A stretch of 64,000 nucleotides of DNA. Source: Erwinia sp. SLM-02. GTDB lineage: Bacteria; Pseudomonadota; Gammaproteobacteria; Enterobacterales; Enterobacteriaceae. Positions within the stretch are counted from its first letter, which is position 1. Every line of letters starts with the position of its first letter. Made by a program: the position numbers and the translations under genes. Shown here one piece after another: positions 50,120 through 59,628 of this stretch. The notes below the pieces were generated by a model, which saw only the letters and a program-made list of their open reading frames with translations, had not been told where the DNA came from and made no database searches. The stretch covers positions 310,001 through 374,000 of the forward strand of contig NZ_JAQISN010000005.1 of NCBI RefSeq assembly GCF_037450285.1. The letters run 5' to 3'.

Positions 50120-51925
50120 TCAGGACAGCGCCTGCGCGGCGCAAATCAGCGCCAGATGGCTTAGCCCCTGCGGCAGGTTGCCGCGCCAGGTGCCGCTACG
50201 AACATCGAACATTTCATTAAAGGTTTCCACATTCCCCTGCTCGCATAACGTATCCAGGATCGTCCGCATCGCCTGTTCGGCGTCACTTCGCTCCCCCATC
50301 GAAGCCAGCGCCTCTACCAGCCAGAACGAGCACGCCACAAAGGTGCTTTCTTCCTTTTCCACCCCGCTATAGCGATACAGCATCGGGCTGTTATGGCCGA
50401 GTTCACGATATATCGCACGGTAGGTCGCCAGCATTCGCTGAGGGTTAACGCTGTTACCATAGTGATGAACCAGCGCCATTGACGCATCCAGACGGTCATC
50501 GCTGCCCCGATAGAACAGATAGGCCTGCAGATTTTCCGACCAGCAGTGTTCTTCCACCCAGTCACGAATACGATCCCGTTCCCGCTGCCAGCGCTCAATC
50601 CAGGTCGATTCGATATGCTTCTCTTTTGCCAGCTCCACCGCTCTGTCAAGCGCCAGCCAGCAGGCCATTTTCGATTGGGTGTAATGCTGTTCTTCAGGCA
50701 GCTCCCAGATACCTGAATCCTTCTGTCGCCAGCTGTCTGCACAGCAGTTCGCCAGTTCCGCCAGCATGCGCGATGTGGAAAGGTCGAGTACGTGGCCTGC
50801 CTCAATAAACAGCCGGGCGGTGGCCAGCATGTCACCATACATACTGAGCTGCACCTGGTCGCGCGCGTTATTACCGATGCGGACAGGTTTTGATCCCCGG
50901 TATCCTGAGAGTTCGGGGTAGCGTTCTTCAGGGACGAGTTCGCCGTCCAGGGTGTAGCAGGCACGCAGCTTAACCCCATGACGAATGATTGTCTGCGACA
51001 GCCACGAATAGGCCGCCTTACAATCTTCGAGCGCCCCGATATAAACAAAGGCTTTGATGATCAGGCAGGCATCACGTACCCAGGCATAGCGATAATCGTA
51101 GTTTTTCTCCCCACCTATCCCTTCAGGTAACGAGGTAGTCGCCGCCGCTGCCAGCGCTCCCGTTGGCGAGTACCATAAAAACTTAAGCGCCAGCGCCGAA
51201 CGCTTGACGTAATCGTCATAGCGCCCGCGATAGCTCAGGCCCCGCGACCAGTCGCACCAGGCCTCGTGGCTGGTTTCAATTCGTTTATCAATTGCATCGA
51301 TAGCGGGGATCGCCAGCGGCTCGCCCTCGGTCACCAGTAATGCAATCAGCGACCGGCTACCCGGGCGGGTAGTCACACTGGCGATGATTTCCTCATCATC
51401 GCAGCGCGTTACGATGACATCATCGCTGGTGCGCAGCATCGCCATAAGATCGGCGATATGAAAGACCGTGCCCTGCGGAGTTTCCGCCATCCACGGAGAG
51501 CGCGTCTCGGCCGCCGTACCAAACCGCAGATGCAGATCGAGCGTAACCGTGCCTTCAATCCCTTCCACCCGACGAGCCAGTTCGCTCCACGGCAGTCTGC
51601 CCGCCAGCGTGCTGTTAATCGACTCGGTTAATAACAGGGATCCGGTATCGGTTTCAAAGCGGGTTTCCAGCACATTGCTGTCAGGGCGATAGTGGCGTTC
51701 AACCCTGTACGGTGCGGACGGCTCCAGCTTAAAAAAACCGCCGATGGACGCGTCCAGCATTTGGTCAAAAAGAGGGGGAGAATCCAGATTGGGCGCGCAC
51801 CACCAGTCAATCGACCCGTCCGGCGCGATAAGTGCAACCGATCGGCCTTCGCCGATGGCGGCGTAATCACCTAATTCGGCAAAACCCTCCACCCGAAGGG
51901 GTGAATGATAAATCGTATTGTTCAT
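50120..51925 (-). CDS. Glycoside hydrolase family 15 (glucoamylase/trehalase-like) protein
   Basis: A 601-residue intracellular protein of the bacterial GH15 type. The N-terminal beta-sandwich starts FAELGDYAAIGEGRSVALIAPDGSIDWWCAPNLDSP; the (alpha/alpha)6 barrel includes NYDYRYAWVRDACLIIKAFV, an active-site hallmark, and the second acid region around NVETFNEMFD. No signal peptide. Related proteins are annotated as trehalases or glucoamylases and are often next to trehalose or stress genes. It shares direction with an SDR 70 bases upstream, a common stress pairing. Substrate not provable from sequence. Confidence 0.88.
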   Translation of the reverse strand: MNNTIYHSPLRVEGFAELGDYAAIGEGRSVALIAPDGSIDWWCAPNLDSPPLFDQMLDASIGGFFKLEPSAPYRVERHYRPDSNVLETRFETDTGSLLLTESINSTLAGRLPWSELARRVEGIEGTVTLDLHLRFGTAAETRSPWMAETPQGTVFHIADLMAMLRTSDDVIVTRCDDEEIIASVTTRPGSRSLIALLVTEGEPLAIPAIDAIDKRIETSHEAWCDWSRGLSYRGRYDDYVKRSALALKFLWYSPTGALAAAATTSLPEGIGGEKNYDYRYAWVRDACLIIKAFVYIGALEDCKAAYSWLSQTIIRHGVKLRACYTLDGELVPEERYPELSGYRGSKPVRIGNNARDQVQLSMYGDMLATARLFIEAGHVLDLSTSRMLAELANCCADSWRQKDSGIWELPEEQHYTQSKMACWLALDRAVELAKEKHIESTWIERWQRERDRIRDWVEEHCWSENLQAYLFYRGSDDRLDASMALVHHYGNSVNPQRMLATYRAIYRELGHNSPMLYRYSGVEKEESTFVACSFWLVEALASMGERSDAEQAMRTILDTLCEQGNVETFNEMFDVRSGTWRGNLPQGLSHLALICAAQALS

Positions 51926-51996
51926 TGTCTGTCGTCCCTGCCGCTGTGAATCAATACGTGGCCGCGAAGGCCACGCAACAACTGATTAACTTCCGC

Positions 51997-52884
51997 CTAC
52001 AGCGTGCCGGTACCGCCATCCGAGCACCACACCTGACCGGAGGTGTAGCTGCTTTCTACCGACGCCATCGTCACGTAGAGCGCGGCTATTTCCGCCGGCT
52101 GGCCGGGGCGGCCGAGCGGGGCCGAAGCGCCAAACTCTTTCACTTTCTCCTGCGGTTGCCCGCCGCTGGACTGAAGTGGCGTCCAGTAAGGGCCTGGTGC
52201 GACGGCGTTAACGCGAATGCCTTCTTTACCCAACTGTTTTGCCAGCGATTTGGTAAAGGCAACAATACTTGCTTTGGTCTGCGCGTAATCCAGCAGAATT
52301 TCGCTGGGCTTAAAGGCCTGGACCGAGCTGGTATTTATAATTGACGCGCCGCGCGGAAGATATTCCAGCGCCGCTTTGGTTATCCAGAACATGGCGTAAA
52401 CATTGGTTTTAAATGTCGCGTCAAAATCTTCCGTGCTTAATGTCCGAATGGATTCGTTATATTGCTGGCGCCCTGCGTTATTGACCAGAATATCCAGCCC
52501 GCCGAGTTTTTCAGCGGCCTCTTTTACCAGCTGCTGACAAAATGCTTCGCTCCGAATATCGCCAGGCAGCGCAATGGCCTTGCGCCCTTCCGCTTCGATC
52601 AGGCGGATAACTTCCGCAGCGTCCGGCTCCTCTTCCGGCAGATAACCGATTGCCACATCAGCCCCTTCACGGGCGTAGGCAATTGCCACCGCCCGGCCAA
52701 TACCGGAGTCGCCGCCGGTGATTAACGCTTTGCGCCCGGCAAGGCGACCGCTGCCCTTATAGCTTTTTTCCCCGTGATCCGGCACCGGGATCATTTTACT
52801 GGCCAGCCCCGGCATCGGCTGAGGCTGTTCGACGAAGGGAGGTACAGGGTAGTCAACAGGATTAAGATTCTTGTGAGTAGGCAT
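51997..52884 (-). CDS. Short-chain dehydrogenase/reductase (YghA/YdaD-like)
   Basis: A 295-residue SDR with a 40-residue N-terminal extension rich in proline (VDYPVPPFVEQPQPMPG), typical of the YghA/YdaD group. The cofactor motif is ALITGGDSGIGRAVAIAYAREGAD; NNAGRQQ, the catalytic Ser in INTSSVQAF, and Tyr/Lys in DYAQTKAS are all present. End: SGQVWCSDGGTGTL. The reaction is an NAD(P)-dependent alcohol/carbonyl exchange; group members are general-stress or desiccation proteins. Followed by the GH15 gene in the same direction, probably one transcript. Confidence 0.9.
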   Translation of the reverse strand: MPTHKNLNPVDYPVPPFVEQPQPMPGLASKMIPVPDHGEKSYKGSGRLAGRKALITGGDSGIGRAVAIAYAREGADVAIGYLPEEEPDAAEVIRLIEAEGRKAIALPGDIRSEAFCQQLVKEAAEKLGGLDILVNNAGRQQYNESIRTLSTEDFDATFKTNVYAMFWITKAALEYLPRGASIINTSSVQAFKPSEILLDYAQTKASIVAFTKSLAKQLGKEGIRVNAVAPGPYWTPLQSSGGQPQEKVKEFGASAPLGRPGQPAEIAALYVTMASVESSYTSGQVWCSDGGTGTL

Positions 52885-53242
52885 GTATTCTCCTTCATTT
52901 TTTCAGTGAGGTTTAAGCCTGGCACAGATATTCATTTTCACAATAAAAAACCGTGTTCAGATATTAACCGTTAAATTCATATCCACTTAAAAAAAACAAA
53001 AGTAAATAACAAAATCCTGTCAACTAACGTGCTAACGCACGTTTAACATCCAATAAATTCGACAGATCAATATCTGTAAGTGTCACACACCAAGATATTA
53101 TCATCGGGGTGAGTGATTAACATTTAGCCTGTAGTGAATTTAATAAAATAAGATCCAGGATAATATGAAGTAAGGCAGGCGGTGATAATCAGGAAGTGAA
53201 AAATGGTGTTTCGCGGGAAATAAAATGGGCAGGCCGCCGTCA
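52885..53242. other. AT-rich intergenic region between SDR and ycgZ-like genes
   Basis: About 360 AT-rich bases containing the promoter of the SDR/GH15 unit (minus strand) and the 3' side of the ycgZ-like gene. No ORF with a ribosome-binding site. TAACGTGCTAACGCACGTTA at 53025-53044 is an inverted repeat (TAACGTGC / GCACGTTA) that may be a terminator or operator. Confidence 0.45.
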
Positions 53243-53482
53243 CTATCGGCCAAAGAGTTTGCCAAGAAGATCTCGCAGATGCATCAGTTCAGTCTCATCC
53301 GTTGTGGCGTCGAGTCGAACGATCAGCTTAAGACATACGGAAGTACAGCTAAGATTTTTCCCCTGACGGAGTATTTCTACGGTGATTTTTCCAAGAATCT
53401 CAATTTGATACGGGTGAGTGACCCGGCAAAAATAACTGCTAATCCCGCCGGATTTTTCCGGAAGAATGCCATCTTGATGCAT
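53243..53482 (-). CDS. ycgZ: YcgZ-like two-component-system connector protein
   Basis: A 79-residue soluble protein matching E. coli YcgZ along its whole length: start MHQDGILPEKSGGISSYF, a central ILGKITVEILRQGKNLSCTS and the end LRDLLGKLF. YcgZ belongs to a stress-controlled operon (ycgZ-ymgA-ariR-ymgC) under the blue-light/cold-responsive BluR-BluF pair and acts through the Rcs phosphorelay on biofilm and colanic acid. Here it lies downstream of two AriR-like genes in the same direction, 230 bases after the second, the opposite order to E. coli. A plus-strand frame over this gene is a shadow. Confidence 0.75.
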   Translation of the reverse strand: MHQDGILPEKSGGISSYFCRVTHPYQIEILGKITVEILRQGKNLSCTSVCLKLIVRLDATTDETELMHLRDLLGKLFGR

Positions 53483-53712
53483 AGGAAGTCCTGGTTAAAA
53501 AAGTGGGCGATGCCGCAAAATAACTGATGCCCGTGTTCAAGTACAGTAGAGATTGTTGTTGGCCGTACGCCAGACGATGAAGGTTTTTAGTTTCTGAGTA
53601 ATCTGAGGAATGGGTCTCGCATGGATTGCTGAAGTGAAGGTTGAGGAGACCCAAACTCAGTTGTAGTGAAGATTAATGAATTTAAGGGGTTAAACTTTAA
53701 ATTGTGAAGGTA

Positions 53713-53910
53713 TCAATGCATCAAACGGGCCAGAAATTTTATCGCTTCCCGACAGGCGTTAACAAAATCTGGTTCTTCAGTATTTTGCGCCATCCTGTGG
53801 AGCTCATTGATTATCTCATGAACGGTCAGCGGCTGGTCCGGCTTAAGCAGTCGTGTTACAACCGTTCCTATAGCGACATAGATATCTTCAGTGGTAGTGT
53901 CATCTATCAC
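53713..53910 (-). CDS. YmgB/AriR-family biofilm regulator, short paralogue
   Basis: A 65-residue protein starting at GTG (53910) with GAGAGG 5 bases upstream. It reads TTEDIYVAIGTVVTRLLKPD then QPLTVHEIINELHRMAQ, and fits the AriR/YmgA pattern: an amphipathic helix with AVxxLL, a helix xLLxxL, and a helix of the ACREAIKFL type. AriR is a small helical protein implicated in acid resistance and Rcs signalling. It is similar to the neighbouring 85-residue protein, so the two arose by duplication. Confidence 0.68.
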   Translation of the reverse strand: MIDDTTTEDIYVAIGTVVTRLLKPDQPLTVHEIINELHRMAQNTEEPDFVNACREAIKFLARLMH

Positions 53911-54014
53911 AAAACCTCTCTAGACAGGTGGACAAGTGTTTATTATAGCACAATCCAGTTTATTGTGCTGACTGGCGCCCTGCCAGCATTGCTTATCGAC
54001 TGTGTTAAGCGGCG

Positions 54015-54272
54015 TTAGTGGATCTGCTGTCGTGAAGGTACATCAGCGGACGAACTGTCTTTTTCCCCGGAACTGTTCAGCCTTTCCGACCGGATTTCTT
54101 TTATTGCACGTACTGCCGCATTGACGCGATCTTCATCAAGTTCGTTAGCAACGATCGCATGAAGTTTGGCCAATAGCGAATGCCACGTGATGGCGGCGTT
54201 GTCATTGAGCAACTCCGTGACAGCTTCACCAATAATGTGCTCTGTCATTTTTTCATCTGAATGATTATTCAT
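54015..54272 (-). CDS. YmgB/AriR-family biofilm regulator, long paralogue
   Basis: An 85-residue protein with the AriR core TEHIIGEAVTELLNDNAAIT then WHSLLAKLHAIVANELDEDR and VNAAVRAIKEI, followed by a charged serine-rich tail (SGEKDSSSADVPSRQQ). AGGAATT precedes the ATG at 54272. It heads a leftward group with the 65-residue paralogue and ycgZ. Likely a connector of the Rcs or another phosphorelay; direct partner unknown. Confidence 0.68.
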   Translation of the reverse strand: MNNHSDEKMTEHIIGEAVTELLNDNAAITWHSLLAKLHAIVANELDEDRVNAAVRAIKEIRSERLNSSGEKDSSSADVPSRQQIH

Positions 54273-54419
54273 CGGTCAATTCCTGTAACGTGTTTACCGC
54301 GAAGCTTAACATAAACTCAAAATAAAGATGCCAGACCAATCACCCGCACCGTGCTGAACCTGTGGATCAGGAGGCTAAACGAAAAGGGCTAAGCCTCCAT
54401 TTACCTTTGTTATCTGTTT

Positions 54420-55817
54420 TTAAACATATCCCCCGCCCGCCAGCGGCTGGCTGGCATTTTTCAGGACATTATTCAGCCGCTGCAATGCATTAGAAAGCTG
54501 GGAGAGATCCCGCGCGCCGCCGAGTGAAATCCGGATACCGGACAGCACGCCGCCAACGGGTGAGAACACATACGATGGCGTAATCCCCAGCCCGACCTTC
54601 GCCGCCGAATGCACCAGTGAATGGGGATCGAATCCCGCTTCTCCCTCCAACCAGACGTGGAGCCCGAACGGGCTGGAGACAATTTTTCCGGGCAGAATAC
54701 TGTTCGCCAGAGCCACGCGCTGAGCGTTTTCCTGCCGCAGTTCCTGCAGCAGCGCCATCGCCGCGCCGGTATGGATCCAGTCCGCCGTCACCGCCAGCAT
54801 CAGCGGATTAGCAATCAGCACGTTGGCACGAATAACCCCCGCCAGCGGTTCCCAGGATGTGGACTCGGGGCAGATTACCCAGGCCACGCGTACGCCCGGG
54901 GTCAGGCATTTCGACAGCGTGGACACATACCAGCTATTGTGCGGTGCCAGCGTGGCAATCGGTGCAGACGGCTCATCCGGCAGCAGGCCGTAAGGGTCAT
55001 CCTCGATCAGCGTCAGATTATGCGCTATCAGCGCCGCCGCAATCGCCTTACGTCGCTCTAAGGAGACGGTCATCGCCGTCGGATTGTGGATCGTCGGGTT
55101 GAGATAAACCACCTTCGCGCCGTAGGTCTTGCAGGCGTGGACCAGCCCGTCGGGGTCCATCCCCTGCTCATCCACCGCCACGGTGACAATCTGCAGGTTG
55201 TGCTGGCGGGCGGCGGAGATAAATCCCGGGTAAGTCAGTTCATCCGTCACCACCACGTCGCCGGGTTTGGTCAGTAGAGAAAGCAACGCACTGATGGCCG
55301 TCTGCGCCCCCGGGCAGGCCACAACCCGCTGGCTGTCGAACTCACCGAGCAGGGGCTTCAGCCACTTCACCGCCGCGTTGCGCTCCACCGCCGAACCGGC
55401 CCCCACGTGATAGGTCATCAGCGACTCCGCATCAGTTGAGGACTGCAGGCGTTCCAGGGAGCGGCTTATCAGCGGCAGTATTTTTGCCGATCCCGGCGGC
55501 GTATTCATGCTCAGGTCGATATGCGACAGCGTATCCGGCTGGTAAGAGATAAACGATCCCCTACCGCTCGCCGCCTGCGTCAGGTTCCTTTCGCGCAGGT
55601 CATTGTAGGCGCGGGTGACCGTGGTCAAATCCACCCTCAGTAATTCCGCCAGCTCGCGCTGGGTCGGCATCCGGTCGCCGGGCAACAGCTCTCCGGCATC
55701 AATGGCCGCGGTCACCATATTGATGATTTGCTTATATCTTGCCCCGTTGCCCGGCTTTATCGGATAGATCCAGTGGGTTTTTATCGAGCTTGTCTTCTTT
55801 TTTTCGGCAAATGACAT
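54420..55817 (-). CDS. MocR-type regulator divergent from the cyo operon
   Basis: A 465-residue GntR-HTH plus PLP-fold protein. The HTH (residues ~25-95) reads GELLPGDRMPTQRELAELLR then VDLTTVTRAYNDLRERNLT; the aminotransferase part has LNPTIHNPTAMTV, LIEDDPYGLLPDEP and the PLP lysine in VSTLSKCLTPGVRVAW. It has about the same length as the MocR at 15.2 kb. Divergent from cyoA with ~270 bases between starts, including CATACAA/TTGTATG half-sites. This makes it the likely controller of the cyo operon, though it could regulate only itself. Effector unknown. Confidence 0.86.
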   Translation of the reverse strand: MSFAEKKKTSSIKTHWIYPIKPGNGARYKQIINMVTAAIDAGELLPGDRMPTQRELAELLRVDLTTVTRAYNDLRERNLTQAASGRGSFISYQPDTLSHIDLSMNTPPGSAKILPLISRSLERLQSSTDAESLMTYHVGAGSAVERNAAVKWLKPLLGEFDSQRVVACPGAQTAISALLSLLTKPGDVVVTDELTYPGFISAARQHNLQIVTVAVDEQGMDPDGLVHACKTYGAKVVYLNPTIHNPTAMTVSLERRKAIAAALIAHNLTLIEDDPYGLLPDEPSAPIATLAPHNSWYVSTLSKCLTPGVRVAWVICPESTSWEPLAGVIRANVLIANPLMLAVTADWIHTGAAMALLQELRQENAQRVALANSILPGKIVSSPFGLHVWLEGEAGFDPHSLVHSAAKVGLGITPSYVFSPVGGVLSGIRISLGGARDLSQLSNALQRLNNVLKNASQPLAGGGYV

Positions 55818-55838
55818 AGATCACCCTTTAAAATACCC

Positions 55839-55903
55839 ATACAAAAGAGTATAAAAAGCGCCTGTTGTTGCAAATAAAATGCATTTAATCGCTATCTTGT
55901 ATG
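55839..55903. promoter_or_regulatory. Half-sites between MocR and cyoA
   Basis: CATACAA at 55839-55845 and its inverse TTGTATG at 55897-55903 flank the MocR promoter region; GAGTATA (55848-55854) next to the first gives a further TATAC-like copy. Arrangement suits a MocR dimer with separated half-sites. Modest evidence. Confidence 0.4.
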
Positions 55904-56087
55904 GATTTTGTTGGCATATAAACACAAAACCAAAATGAGGATAACAAATTGATAACAGGGTCGACTGTAAATGGTGTGAAGCAGACAGCTTTGAAAGCGC
56001 TGTCTGAGCACCGCGTATTGCCAGAAGGATACAACATTTCGCCTGCGGGACTCTGCATAAATGCGAAAAAATTATAGGGTATTCAGG

Positions 56088-57014
56088 ATGTTAAAAAACA
56101 CAATTAAATCAATTAAGGCAATGATTGTTCTGGCAATTATCCCCTTAATGACCGGCTGTAGCTGGACGCTGTTTGACTCCAGGGGGCAGGTGGGAAAAGA
56201 GCAGAGCAACCTGATTATCACCGCGATCCTGCTGATGCTGATCGTGGTTATCCCGGCCATTCTGATGACCTTTGCCTTTGCATGGCGCTATCGTGCGGGG
56301 AACAAACGGGCGAAATACACCCCAGAATGGGCGCATTCCACCCGTGTTGAGGTGGTTGTCTGGGGCGTGCCGCTGATTATCATTATCGCGCTGGCGGTAA
56401 TTGTATGGATTAGTACCCACCGCCTCGATCCCTACAAGCCGCTTGAATCTTCAAAACCCCCGCTGACGGTTGAAGTGATCGCCACCGACTGGAAATGGGT
56501 CTTCATCTACCCGGAAGAAAACATTGCCACGGTCAACGAACTTTATATTCCGGTCGACCGCCCGGTTTCCTTCCAGATCACCTCTGACTCCACGATGAAT
56601 ACCTTCTTCATTCCGCAGCTGGGCGGGCAGATTTATGCCATGGCCGGCATGCGTACCCAACTGAACCTTATCGCCGATGAAACCGGTCAGTTTGACGGCA
56701 TCTCCGGCAACTTCAGCGGTCCGGGGTTCTCAGATATGAAGTTCATCACCCACTCGACTTCGGACGCCGACTTCCAGAGCTGGGTCAGCGGGATTAAAGC
56801 GCAGAACCATCCGCTGAGCTTCAGCGGCTTTAAAACGCTGGCCCTGCCCTCCGTAAAACATCCGGTTGAGCATTTCTCCCACGTTGAACCGGGGCTGTTC
56901 CAGCGAATTATCGACCAGTACATGGACTCCGGTATGGACCGGCACGCAGATGACGCGCATGCCGGCATGAGTATGGGTTCAGCCGAAATGCATATGAGCC
57001 ATACAGGCGAATAA
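56088..57014 (+). CDS. cyoA: Cytochrome bo3-type quinol oxidase subunit II (lipoprotein)
   Basis: A 308-residue subunit II of a heme-copper quinol oxidase. The signal ends PLMTGC, a lipobox; two transmembrane helices follow (IITAILLMLIVVIPAILMTF and VVVWGVPLIIIIALAVIVWI), then a cupredoxin-like periplasmic domain with WKWVFIYPEENIATVNELYIP but without the CuA ligands, as in quinol oxidases. The C-terminal tail is His/Met-rich (HADDAHAGMSMGSAEMHMSH). The ATG at 56088 is preferred because AGGG lies upstream; ATG 56061 would add nine residues. First gene of a cyoABCD set; enzyme oxidises ubiquinol and pumps protons. Confidence 0.9.
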   Translation: MLKNTIKSIKAMIVLAIIPLMTGCSWTLFDSRGQVGKEQSNLIITAILLMLIVVIPAILMTFAFAWRYRAGNKRAKYTPEWAHSTRVEVVVWGVPLIIIIALAVIVWISTHRLDPYKPLESSKPPLTVEVIATDWKWVFIYPEENIATVNELYIPVDRPVSFQITSDSTMNTFFIPQLGGQIYAMAGMRTQLNLIADETGQFDGISGNFSGPGFSDMKFITHSTSDADFQSWVSGIKAQNHPLSFSGFKTLALPSVKHPVEHFSHVEPGLFQRIIDQYMDSGMDRHADDAHAGMSMGSAEMHMSHTGE

Positions 57015-57031
57015 GAACGATGGAGCAAGCG

Positions 57032-59011
57032 ATGTTTGGCAAATTAACATTAGATGCAATCCCCTATCACGAACCCATCGTCATGGTGACGGTGGCCGCC
57101 ATTATTCTGGGCGGGCTGGCGGTGGTGGCGGGCATAACCTGGTTTAAAAAATGGACCGTGCTGTGGAACGACTGGCTGACCACCGTTGACCACAAGCGCA
57201 TCGGCATTATGTACATCTTCGTGGCGCTGATTATGCTGATCCGCGGTTTTGCGGATGCCATTATGATGCGTACCCAGCTGGCGGTGGCCGGTGGCGGCAG
57301 CGAAGGTTTCCTGCCGCCCCATCACTACGATCAGATCTTCACCGCCCACGGCGTGATTATGATCTTCTTCGTTGCCACACCGTTTATTACCGGTCTGATG
57401 AACATCATCATGCCGCTGCAAATCGGCGCGCGCGACGTCTCGTTCCCGTGGCTTAACGCACTCAGCTTCTGGCTGTTTGTCGGCGGGGTGATTCTGGTTA
57501 ACCTCTCCCTGGGCGTCGGTGAATTTGCGCAGACCGGCTGGGTCGCCTATCCGCCGCTATCGGGGATCAAGTTCAGCCCCGGCGTTGGGGTCGACTACTA
57601 TATCTGGAGCCTGCAACTCTCGGGCCTGGGTACGCTGCTGACCGGGGTGAATCTGTTTGTCACCATCCTGAAAATGCGTGCGCCGGGCATGAAGCTGATG
57701 ACCATGCCGGTGTTCACCTGGACCACGCTGGTGACCTGCGCGATTATCATTGCGGCGTTCCCGATCCTGACGGCGGCGCTGGCGATGCTGACGCTGGACC
57801 GCTATCTGGATATGCATTTCTTCACCAATGAACTGGGTGGGAATGCGATGATGTACGTGAACCTGATCTGGGCCTGGGGACACCCTGAAGTCTATATTCT
57901 GGTGCTGCCCGCCTTTGGCGTGTTCTCCGAAGTCACCCCCACCTTTGCGCGTAAAAAACTGTTCGGCTACACCTCCATGGTCAGCGCCACGGTGGCGATC
58001 GGTATTCTGTCGTTTATCGTCTGGCTGCATCACTTCTTCACGATGGGTTCCGGGGCCAGCGTTAATGCCTTCTTCGGCATTATGACCATGATCATCGCCA
58101 TCCCGACCGGGGTGAAGATTTTCACCTGGCTGTTCACCATGTATCGCGGCAATCTGGTCTTTACCACGCCGATGCTCTGGGTGCTGGGGTCGCTGGTGAC
58201 CTTTACCGTCGGCGGTATGACCGGCGTGCTGCTCGCCATCCCCGGCGCGGATTTCCTGCTGCACAACAGCCTGTTCCTCGTGGCCCACTTCCATAACGTG
58301 ATTATCGGCGGGGCGCTGTTCGGCTACTTCGCGGGCTTCGGCTTCTGGTTCCCGAAAGTCTTCGGTATCCAGCTGAATGAAAGACTCGGCCGCTATTCGT
58401 TCTGGTGCTGGATTATTGGCTTCTATCTGGCCTTTATCCCGATGTATATCCTCGGCTTTATGGGCATGACCCGCCGCCTGAACCACTACACCAACCCGGA
58501 CTGGGGCCCGTATCTGAAAATCGCTGAGGTCGGTGCCTTCTTCATTCTGTTCGGCATTCTCTTCTTCCTCGCGCAGATCTACGTCAGCGTGCGCGATCAC
58601 ATTAAACACAAGCGGCAGCCGTGCGCGGAAGATCCGTGGGATGGCCGCACGCTGGAATGGGCCACCTCGTCACCGCCGGCATTCTATAACTTCGCCGTCG
58701 TTCCGCATGTGGACAGCCTGGATTACTGGCACGAAGCGAAGAAAAAAGGGCTGCCGCCAAAACCCACCCGATACGAAGCTTTCCTGATGCCGCGAAACTC
58801 CGCTTCGCCGTTCGTGGTGTCGATGATCGCTACCCTGCTGGGCTTCGCGCTGATCTGGCACATCTGGTGGCTGGCAATCTTCTGCGTGTTTGGTATGGCC
58901 GCGGGCGTCTTTATGCGCGTCTATGACCAGGACATCGAGTACACCGTCACGGCGGAAGAGATTGAGAAAATAGAAAACCAGCGTATTCATTCTGTTACGG
59001 AAAAGGCTTAA
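57032..59011 (+). CDS. cyoB: Cytochrome bo3-type quinol oxidase subunit I
   Basis: A 659-residue catalytic subunit with ~15 transmembrane helices. It keeps the heme and copper ligands: His in FTAHGVIMIFF (low-spin heme), WAWGHPEVYILVLP with the cross-linked His-Tyr pair, WLHHFFTMG (CuB) and FLVAHFHNVIIGG (two heme ligands). MFGKLTLDAIPYHEPIVMV matches the E. coli CyoB start, so the ATG at 57032 was chosen, with GGAG 8 bases upstream. It reduces oxygen to water and pumps protons. The C-terminal third is more divergent from E. coli CyoB than the core, in line with a paralogous copy. Confidence 0.93.
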   Translation: MFGKLTLDAIPYHEPIVMVTVAAIILGGLAVVAGITWFKKWTVLWNDWLTTVDHKRIGIMYIFVALIMLIRGFADAIMMRTQLAVAGGGSEGFLPPHHYDQIFTAHGVIMIFFVATPFITGLMNIIMPLQIGARDVSFPWLNALSFWLFVGGVILVNLSLGVGEFAQTGWVAYPPLSGIKFSPGVGVDYYIWSLQLSGLGTLLTGVNLFVTILKMRAPGMKLMTMPVFTWTTLVTCAIIIAAFPILTAALAMLTLDRYLDMHFFTNELGGNAMMYVNLIWAWGHPEVYILVLPAFGVFSEVTPTFARKKLFGYTSMVSATVAIGILSFIVWLHHFFTMGSGASVNAFFGIMTMIIAIPTGVKIFTWLFTMYRGNLVFTTPMLWVLGSLVTFTVGGMTGVLLAIPGADFLLHNSLFLVAHFHNVIIGGALFGYFAGFGFWFPKVFGIQLNERLGRYSFWCWIIGFYLAFIPMYILGFMGMTRRLNHYTNPDWGPYLKIAEVGAFFILFGILFFLAQIYVSVRDHIKHKRQPCAEDPWDGRTLEWATSSPPAFYNFAVVPHVDSLDYWHEAKKKGLPPKPTRYEAFLMPRNSASPFVVSMIATLLGFALIWHIWWLAIFCVFGMAAGVFMRVYDQDIEYTVTAEEIEKIENQRIHSVTEKA

Positions 59012-59013
59012 CT

Positions 59014-59628
59014 ATGAGTAGTCACACACTCAATCCGGCTCTGCATCACGATGCAGAGCATGAACACGGGCATCACGATCACGGCACCAAACTCGGGCTG
59101 TGGATCTATCTGATGTCCGACTGCATTCTGTTTGGCAGTTTCTTCGCCACCTACGCGGTGTTGAGCGATGCGTTTGCCGGCGGGCCAACGCCAAAGGACA
59201 TCTTTGAGATCCCCTACGTTCTGACCGAAACCTTTATGCTGCTGCTGTCGAGCATCACCTGCGGTTTCGTGATGATCGCCCTGCGCCAGGGGAAAAAGAA
59301 TCAGGTGCTGTTCTGGCTGGCCGTGACCTTCCTGTTTGGCCTCGCCTTTGTTGGGATGGAGGTCAACGAGTTCCACCATCTGATTGAGAACAACGCCGGA
59401 CCCGACCGCAGCGCCTGGCTCTCCGCGTTCTTTACCCTGGTGGCCACCCACGGCCTGCACGTCAGCGTGGGCCTGATCTGGATGGGCATTATGATCCACC
59501 AGATTATGACCCGGGGACTGGGGGGCAAAACCACGCTGCGGCTGGAGTGCCTGAGCCTGTTCTGGCACTTCCTCGATCTGGTGTGGATCTGCGTGTTCAC
59601 CGTTGTTTATCTGCTGGGGGTCTATTAA
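59014..59628 (+). CDS. cyoC: Cytochrome bo3-type quinol oxidase subunit III
   Basis: A 204-residue subunit III with five transmembrane helices after a His-rich lead (HDAEHEHGHHDHGTKLG). GLWIYLMSDCILFGSFFATY and GVHVSVGLIWM-like segments match CyoC. It starts 2 bases after the cyoB stop and its stop directly abuts the cyoD ATG, so all are one transcript. It stabilises the oxidase and influences proton uptake. Confidence 0.92.
   Translation: MSSHTLNPALHHDAEHEHGHHDHGTKLGLWIYLMSDCILFGSFFATYAVLSDAFAGGPTPKDIFEIPYVLTETFMLLLSSITCGFVMIALRQGKKNQVLFWLAVTFLFGLAFVGMEVNEFHHLIENNAGPDRSAWLSAFFTLVATHGLHVSVGLIWMGIMIHQIMTRGLGGKTTLRLECLSLFWHFLDLVWICVFTVVYLLGVY

Noticed and set aside
53225..53527. 100-residue plus-strand frame opposite the ycgZ-like gene
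   Set aside because: No ribosome-binding site, and the minus strand gives a full-length match to YcgZ.
57557..58609. 350-residue minus-strand frame within cyoB
   Set aside because: Glu/His/Gln-rich antisense shadow of a strongly conserved gene.
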